A stretch of DNA of 64,000 nt from Turbatrix aceti (Eukaryota > Nematoda > Chromadorea > Rhabditida > Panagrolaimidae): assembly GCA_963969345.1 (NCBI GenBank), contig OZ017766.1:5952001-6016000 (forward strand), in the 5' to 3' direction. Below are positions 57,988 to 64,000 of this stretch, one piece after another. Under the pieces are notes generated by a model, which saw nothing but the letters and a program-made list of their open reading frames with translations, was not told the origin of the DNA and made no database searches. The stretch's first letter is position 1; each line of letters starts with the position of its first letter. The position numbers and the translations under genes were made by a program.

Positions 57988-58960
57988 TCATTTCTGAACT
58001 TTTAAAAACCGATTGAACAACATCAAGATCCCAGAATTGACCAAAGCGATGAAAGCGCAAACGAGAGACAAAAGACCGCAGGGCAAAAAAAGATGATCCA
58101 TAAACGACGCAAAAATGAGATCAGGACAGGTCGAAGCCACGAGGAGGGAGTCGAGAACGTTGTCGACCGTCGCGTTGATGGGCGGGAAGGGCACGAAGCG
58201 GCTGAGGTGGCTCGGCTTGACGACCCGGTTCAGACCGATGTGGATGCAGGGGTGGAGGGTGTCCCGACGACAGCAGGAGTACGGTATTGTCATGGAATCC
58301 CTGGAAACAAGCTTGGATTCTCAAAAGTAAATATTTTTACGCGCGGGTAACTCACAGCATGGAAGTGTAAGTCGACGTATCCGACACAGAAACCAGAGGC
58401 ACAAATCTTTTATCGTAGTCCACGACTTCCGGATCCTCGTAGCCACAGCACTGGTACCTGGTCTGGAGGAGGTTGAACTCGGCCGCCGCCACCGGATTGT
58501 ACTTGGCCGTCTCCAGCAGGATTCTGAAGTTGACGGCGATCGGCTCTCGCCACGAAGAACTCGCGCCCAGCAGAGTGGCGCCCGTGATTCCGAGCTGAAG
58601 GACGACAATGCCACCAACGATCGCCGAGGCGGTGAAAGTCAGGACCGGGGTCCCCGGGGAGAGGGCGGTCGGGTCCTGGGAACGCGTGCTGAGGATGCTC
58701 GAAAACTGCCAAAGAGAAGCCAGAATGGCAAAGAGAAAAGTGACCAGGGTCGAGAAAAACGGTCCGTATTTGAGCAGAAATCCGTCGGCGATGAACTCAA
58801 GATCAAGCCAGAACCAGCCGAATTCGATGATCGGGACGAGGCAGCAGCACGCGACGAGCGCCTGGACGACGATCGCGACGAGGAGCAAGTTGGTCAGGCG
58901 GTAGAGCGTCCACGTCGGCTTCGCGTTGGATTGGGACAGTTGAATGGCCGATCGTAGCAT
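57988..58960 (-). CDS. tetraspanin
   Basis: Two exons (58960-58356, 58300-57988) give 305 residues. Tetraspanins organise membrane microdomains with four TM helices. Helices are at about 24-45, 68-90, 105-132 and 265-295. The large extracellular loop (about 133-262) has the signature CCG (171-173, in YQCCGYEDPEV), a second CC pair (PYSCC, about 211-212) and further cysteines for the loop disulfides. The intron lies just before the second cysteine pair. Coding GC is high. There is no poly(A) consensus close to the stop that I trust; the hairpin array begins about 45 bases downstream on this strand. Confidence 0.9.
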
Positions 58961-59089
58961 GCCTACGGCTGGCAGAAGACTGTGAACACAAAATGAACAC
59001 GGTTCGACCGACTTTACAATTCAAGTTCAATTCAAATTTTATAAAATCCGTAAACTTCGATCAAGCAATCATTTTTCATCTTCAAAAAA

Positions 59090-59501
59090 TTATTCGTCGT
59101 TCGGTTTCGTGTTTTCGTCGTTCTGACTCCGCTGCGCCTCGTGCTGGGCCGCGCACCTGAGAATGTGCTTGCCGATGACTGCACCTGACGCCATCATCCG
59201 CCCACAGAACGAGCAGCCGACTGTGGGCAGCTTGAAGGCTTTCACGTGGCTTATGCCGTCGCCTGCGGCGGAAACGGCCGACTTGATGCAGGGCTGCGGA
59301 GTCCGGTCCCCAGCTGACCCACTCGAAAGCTGCTCATCGAATTCCGCAGCTGCAAATGCGATCTCCGACGCTGCGCGGTTCACCAGGTAGCTGCAGATGT
59401 TGGCAATGGCTTCTGGAAAAAGATCAGTTGTTGCTTCGGTCAAAAACTAAACAGACAAAAAACCTACGATCAATTGGAAGGTCAGAAGTCGAAGAATTCA
59501 T
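59090..59501 (-). CDS. small zinc-finger protein, Sgf11/ATXN7L3-like
   Basis: Two exons (59501-59468, 59412-59090) give 118 residues. An N-terminal amphipathic helix (about 12-38, AIANICSYLVNRAASEIAF) is followed by a flexible region and one zinc finger with C78, C81, H94 and C98 (CSFCGRMMASGAVIGKHILRC pattern, C-x2-C-x12-H-x3-C). Sgf11/ATXN7L3 proteins have the same order: an N-terminal helix that binds the SAGA deubiquitinase partners and a short zinc finger of the form C-x2-C-x11-H-x3-C that binds the nucleosome. Length fits. If correct it is the DUB-module subunit that activates the ubiquitin protease on H2B. Similarity is by pattern only. Confidence 0.55.
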
Positions 59502-59799
59502 GGCAAATTGCACAAAATATTGCTCTTGATTGATTGAAAAAAATATAAAAGCAGAAAAGCGCGGTTTTGCGTGCAACATGCGGTACACTCATAAATGAAT
59601 CTTGGTTGCATTTTCAACCGAATATGGCTTTCAGTCAGTCTTGTTCCGAGGCACATGCGGGGTCATTCGGACATTGTTTTAATACGATTGTTATTATATA
59701 AATCGCGGACAATAAAAAATTTTATTTGTTGCTTTTTTTAGACGCCACAACAGCTTCACTTTGTCAAACGCGATATTACCTTGACTGTGGTTTCGCTAG
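59502..59799. other. short divergent intergenic gap
   Basis: 5' flank of the zinc-finger gene. No gene is seen. It holds TTGCGTGCAACATGC (59567-59581), a 15-mer also present at 31298-31312. Confidence 0.5.
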
Positions 59800-60000
59800 A
59801 TGCAGAAGGGTCCACTCAAGGACCTGGATGCTGACATCCGCCGATGTGCCAAGGAATGGCTGAACGTGCCAAAGCATGCATCGAATGAAATTCTGAACCT
59901 GCCGATGTCACACACAATGCACAACATTCAAGCAGTCAGTCGTGCATCACTCACGAACAGCGGATTTTTGAATGGCAGCACAGACGGCGATCTGAAGCAC
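59800..60000 (+). pseudogene. fragment of a non-LTR retrotransposon (RT thumb region)
   Basis: The frame starting at 59800 reads LKDLDADIRRCAKEWLNVP, matching the L-x-x-LD-x-x-IR-x-x-x-K/R-x-WL-x-LP pattern after the polymerase fingers/palm of R2-like and related LINE reverse transcriptases. No YxDD, endonuclease or 5' part is present, and similarity fades after about 40 residues. It is a short relic. Confidence 0.55.
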
Positions 60001-60389
60001 CGATCAGGGGAACTGTCCTCACTCTGGTCGCCTTTGACCTTACTACTTGTCCAGACACCCCTCCCCCATACATCCATATTTTTAAAAGCAAGCGCGCGCA
60101 ATTCGGCAGCAGCAGCAGCAGCCCATCCCTTGCGGATGTCTACTTGCGACCTGTTATGCCCTGTGCACCTGGGAAAGCAGGCACCCCAAAGATGGAGTTG
60201 TCATCGTTGGGAAAAACTGTCGTTGGCAGCGATCGTGCCAACAAGCAAAAATAAATCAGGTAGTCAGTCATTTGGCGGTTTTTGCTTCTTACTGAACACT
60301 ACTTTTTTTAGCAAATACAATGTTTCCTCGCAAGTCGTATGTGCCGCTTGTGCCCTCCCCACTCACGATCCCAAACGGGTTCTCCGTAG

Positions 60390-60647
60390 CCCCCAGACCG
60401 ACTTCATCGTCGTCAACGGAATCGGGGACGTCCACGTCCCGCCCCGTCGCCATCATCATCGTCTTCGTCATCATCGCCGTCGTCGTCAGAGGCTTCATCG
60501 CCTTCGCCGCCCGCACTCATCCCTCAGTGGATGATCCGGATGGTCCAGGCGCCGACGCCTGAAGAAAAGCGCCGGGTTATAATAGAAGAGTCGAACGCTC
60601 TTCTTCGCCAACTGCGGCAGTTGGCGGAAGAAGAGCGCGACGCATGA
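60390..60647 (+). CDS. possible 3' exon of an unresolved small gene
   Basis: After a stop at 60387-60389 a frame stays open to TGA at 60645. It begins with a basic stretch, then a Ser-rich run from TCATCATCG repeats. It ends in a normal-looking helical tail (LIPQWMIRMVQAPTPEEKRR, then EESNALLRQLRQLAEEERDA). AATAAA follows at 60708-60713. A different frame continues from 60252 through a possible intron (donor at 60259, acceptor TTTTTTTAG near 60311) and gives a hydrophobic reading of the same repeat. I cannot decide which is real or whether either is. Confidence 0.3.
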   Translation, partial: PPDRLHRRQRNRGRPRPAPSPSSSSSSSSPSSSEASSPSPPALIPQWMIRMVQAPTPEEKRRVIIEESNALLRQLRQLAEEERDA

Positions 60648-60785
60648 TTTTGTTTCTGATTTTTTGCAAGAATTTTTTTATTTTGATGTATGTTTTTTTC
60701 CAAGTTTCAATAAACTTTTGTGTGCATACCATTTTTTCCAACAACGTGAAAAATTTATCACCATAATCAATATTCAAAAACTCAT

Positions 60786-63169
60786 TCACGAAACCTCATT
60801 GCACTCCAAGTCCTCGTTCTCACCGAAGGCATAGGCAGAGTGAATGTCCTTGAACGTGACGAGATCGTCGTCGTTGACGTTCTTCTCCGCTCCGCCGTTG
60901 TCCGCTTCGAAAAACCTCTTTGTGCCACGAGTCGGTATGCGATTGGCGAGTTTGTACGACGTCTGTGCCCAGCCGGAGACCATCCGATCGCTCACCGTTG
61001 CCCGGGTCTGCTCCGAGAGCCGCTCCTTGAATGCGGGGGTCGTGATGAGCTGCGAAGCGACCGAAGCGTAGCTGAAATGGCCTAAGGTGTAAAAAAAGAA
61101 GCATACAAGGAACAAACTTGGCCTCAATCCTCAGCAAAGTGCATGCCATGAGGTTACGCAGGTTATACTTTTCAGCAAATTCCAGGTGATCGAGCAGGAT
61201 TTCGGACGTGCACGGAGGCTGCATTGCGAGGCCGTCCTCGAGTTCGTCTTTCAGACGAGGCATTTTGTTATCGAAGGCGAGAATGATGATGGGACGGACA
61301 AAACGGATGAGCACGCGACACGTCCGCTGGATCGGAGTCGAATGCTGGGATACAGGTGCCGGATACATGTGAAGCAGCATCTGATGAACAACGTCGCCGA
61401 GCTTGAGATCGTGGCTCTCCAGGTGGCGTCGAAGAGCCACAGAAATCCGGAGAAAGTACTCTCCATCGTTGCCGCGTCCCAACTCGGACATGTTGTAGAG
61501 CTGGAGGATGCCTTTGTTCACGTGGAACGTGCGACCGCTGACCATGAGCCGCACCGTAAACGGCTCCTCCGGGGAATCGAATTTGAAAGTCGGCGCGTAA
61601 AGCTGGCGATATGGGACGTGGGATTTGTCGGTCAATTTGGCCTAAAAAAATATTTTTTTAGTTGGTTGGACAGATGCAGTTGTGGGCAAACCTTCAAAAT
61701 AGCAGGACAGAGCACCCGGTGGTAATTAGCTTCGCCGTACTGAGCTTTTGGATCGAATCCGGTCGAAATTAGGTACTGCCAGACCCCATTCTTCTCCGCA
61801 TTGTACGCCAACTCGCCAGCTGCGTCGTCGAAGCGGAGTTTGAAGGCTTCTTGCAGCTTTTCTACGAATCCTTTCTGAAAAAATAGTATTTTTTAGAATT
61901 CAAATTTAAAAAAATTTGTTTTCAAATTTAAAAAAATTTGTTTTCAAATTTAAAAAAAATTTGTTTTCAAATTTAAAAAAAATTTGTTTTCAAATTTTTC
62001 AGTTTCAAAAATTTCAACAACGATTTTTTTTCGAATTTCACAATTCGCTGCGAAACTCACGTCAAAGTAAATGAGATGCCGCTGAAGCCGTTCAAGCACA
62101 AACAACGCCTTGTAAGCGACAGCCGCGTTCGCCAATCCTTTGAAATGAGCCCAGAGAGGTCGGTTGCTGCTGTAGATGTAGTACAGAAACTCGGTGAAAG
62201 ATTCTCTCGAGCATTCCGTGATCGTGAGCGAGTATTCGTCGTTCAACGGATCGTAGGAGTTTTTCAGGAGCTCAGCTGAAAAATTGGACGTGTCAAAAAA
62301 AATCTGAAAATCGAAGGCACTTACCCAAAATCGGCGAATGCAATGCCAAAAGCGATCCATGAGCCCAGAGAGGAGATTCATCGTCGTTGAAATAGATAAC
62401 GGTATTTCCATTTCCCTCGTCGAGTTTTGGCAGCACTTCGTAGAACCTATGAACGTAGCGTAGCTGGAGTCTCACGTGGGTGAGTTTGTCGTCGCGGTTG
62501 ATGAAGATGATCGGAGGAATACGGTTGCCGAATTGAAAGACATCGTAGTCGACCACACGCAGCGGTCGTTTGTCTTCATCGATGGCTGTCAGGATTCGGA
62601 CTTGGGCTTCGAATTTCCATTCCACGTTGGGTTCACGGGCCATGCCGTAGACATGGTATTCCTGGTCTCCATTCTGCAAATTTGAAAATTTTAAACGCAT
62701 CAACGAACTTTTTTTTGAGAATCCCAGGTTTGAATGAACAGGTAAACATTTGTGTTTGTTTACGTTCGTTTGCAAACATTTCCATTTTTTTTTTATAGAA
62801 AAATGTAATCCCGGCACCACTCACATCTAAAGTGACAAGCCGGATAAAAAAGTTGAGCAACTTGAGTGGAAAACGCAAAAGGCCGGGTTCGTCTTCGACG
62901 ACTTCGCCGACGACCTGTCCGTCTTCGTCGGTGCACACGGAGAAAAACAACTTGCTGGGAGGAGCCGCCGGTGATTTCTGAAACTCGACAGCCGACTCGT
63001 TGACAGAAGCAGAATTTAGTTCGATTTCGGCATTGTTTCCCTCAATCGCAGTGTCAAAGTCCTGGAACAAATCTGAATCCAAGAGATCCGTCGCCGTCGA
63101 AGCACTCAATTCCGACAAGTCAATATCGCAATCGAGTTTTCCCTCCGGGGTTATTGCTAAACCTGTCAT
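60786..63169 (-). CDS. protein with two BTB-like domains
   Basis: Six exons (63169-62825, 62673-62325, 62275-62061, 61874-61692, 61641-61118, 61071-60786) give 633 residues with matching phases. An acidic N-terminus (about 1-60) is followed by a beta-rich region (about 90-190) that may be MATH-like. A BTB fold follows, with the start of the core at IYFNDDESPLWAHGSLLALH (about 198-217) and the later FTEFLYYIYS helix. Then comes a helical linker (about 300-365). A second, degenerate BTB half begins near FTVRLMVSGRTFHVNKGIL and includes VVHQMLLHMYPAP and LLDHLEFAEKYNLRNLM. BTB proteins usually recruit substrates to cullin-3. Two halves in one chain is unusual for the nematode MATH-BTB set. The start is the first ATG of the acidic region; an upstream in-frame ORF continues through a tRNA-like sequence and was not used. 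Confidence 0.8.
61901..61997 (-). repeat. tandem ~24-bp repeat in an intron of the BTB gene
   Basis: About four tandem units of CAAATTTAAAAAAATTTGTT. Each unit is itself palindromic (CAAATTT/AAATTTG), so the array can form several small hairpins. It makes this intron longer than its neighbours. Confidence 0.85.
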
Positions 63170-63456
63170 CGTCGTTTCGCCTTCGAGTGATTGTGCCGTT
63201 CGTTGACAATCGGCCAGCGCGGTTTTATGCCGGCGGAGTATGTTAATCGACAGAGAAGACGACGAGAGAAAAAAAAACCCGGGATAGTGCTTCCCGTGGA
63301 AATCAAAACTTGCCCGGAAAATCGAGACTTGCTTGGAAGACAGGTAAATTTGAATTCTGGGTTTATTAATATTTGATGAATACAAAAAAGTGCAAAAGAT
63401 TCCATCAGAGCAATTCTGGATGCGCACATCGTTATTCACGGTTTTGTAAATGTTGT

Positions 63457-63538
63457 ACATCACGGAGGAATCGAACCCAAGACATCGGGCAAGCGTTGAA
63501 AGCGCGAAAAACACTTTCCACCAGTCAACCAATGAAAC
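63457..63538 (-). other. tRNA-like sequence, probably degenerate
   Basis: On the minus strand GTTTCAT (63538-63532) pairs weakly with GTGATGT (63463-63457). An anticodon-arm-like stem AAGTG/CGCTT encloses a 7-base loop TTTTTCG. A T-loop motif GGGTTCGATTCC follows a long variable region. The D arm does not fold properly and the T stem is only 3 bp. It could be a decayed class-II tRNA, a tRNA-derived SINE head, or chance. Confidence 0.25.
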
Positions 63539-64000
63539 GCCATATTTACAGTTCCTGACACATTAGCGGATCGTTAAAATACTAAAAAGAATCATATTTT
63601 CACGTATAAATTTCAATGCTTTTGGCGAAAATTTTACTGTATATGGTCTCAACTGGAAAAAAAGAAATTCCCTTTGAGACCCTGTTGCCAAGTTTTTTTT
63701 TGTATTTCTGGCATATTTTCGTTGATTTTAACTTTGTTTTTGACAATTTTGCATGTATTCTCCGTGGAGAATTTGGAATCTGAGATTTCGCTACTCTGGC
63801 TCTGATTCCTATAAAAAATGCAAAATTAGAATAGCTCCCGGTAATCACAGGTAATCGCATTGGAATCATGCTCATTCGTTCACGACCGTGATATGGACTG
63901 TTGGTAGTGAAACACTCATGTCAAGGATATGATATTATTTGATACCCATTTTGGCAAACATCACTCCACACACAAGTCGACGACAGAATCGAAATCATGT
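63539..64000. other. 5' flank of the BTB gene to window end
   Basis: AT-rich. No gene could be supported. Confidence 0.5.

Noticed and set aside
58121..58904. Plus- and minus-strand frames overlapping the tetraspanin
   Set aside because: Shadows of GC-rich tetraspanin exons; only one frame carries the CCG signature.

Overview
This is nuclear DNA of a nematode. The evidence is direct: most introns are about 50 bases and end in TTTCAG-like acceptors, start codons often sit a few bases after a free-standing acceptor (a trans-splicing context), coding exons are GC-richer than the AT/homopolymer-rich flanks, and there is a pair of nematode-type serpentine chemoreceptors. I cannot name the species. 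No bacterial operon, CRISPR array, rRNA or convincing intact tRNA is present. Gene models below were spliced by eye from reading frames, splice signals and phases; they are not transcript-supported. || Layout. 0.6-3.2 kb: a type II membrane protein with two vWA-like domains (-). 5.3-6.7 kb: a TMEM53/DUF829 protein (+). 7.5-12.3 kb: two tandem UDP-glucuronosyl/glucosyltransferase genes (+), the 3' tail of a third copy, and between them a complete 740-bp terminal-repeat retrotransposon in miniature with 146-bp LTRs and a target duplication. 12.7-14.0 kb: a large foldback element. 14.3-15.6 kb: a FAF1/FAF2-type UAS-UBX protein with a predicted N-myristoylation site (-). 15.7-16.6 kb: a second foldback element at its 5' side. 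16.7-17.9 kb: a membrane-anchored epoxide hydrolase (-). 17.9-33.8 kb: about 16 kb with no recognisable gene. 34.0-40.5 kb: a Jun/AP-1 bZIP gene in five coding exons (+), with a JIP1-like JNK docking motif and many AP-1/CRE sites in its introns. 42.3-45.8 kb: two tandem chemoreceptor genes (-), the second with a one-base frameshift. 47.3-47.8 kb: a single-exon four-TM protein (+). 47.8-53.2 kb: no recognisable gene. 53.3 kb: a small secreted protein (+). 54.5-56.2 kb: a secreted repeat/low-complexity protein (-). 57.5-57.9 kb: an array of perfect and near-perfect hairpins. 58-59 kb: a tetraspanin (-). 59.1-59.5 kb: a small Sgf11/ATXN7L3-like zinc-finger protein (-). 59.8-60.65 kb: a LINE-like fragment and an unresolved reading frame. 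60.8-63.2 kb: a protein with two BTB-like halves (-). || Function. The UGTs and the epoxide hydrolase are detoxification enzymes, but these are separate metazoan transcription units and I see no operon. The clearest regulatory story is the jun locus: the Jun product would bind TGA(C/G)TCA and TGACGTCA, and such sites cluster in its own introns. The least explained structures are the hairpin array near 57.6 kb and the two foldback elements.
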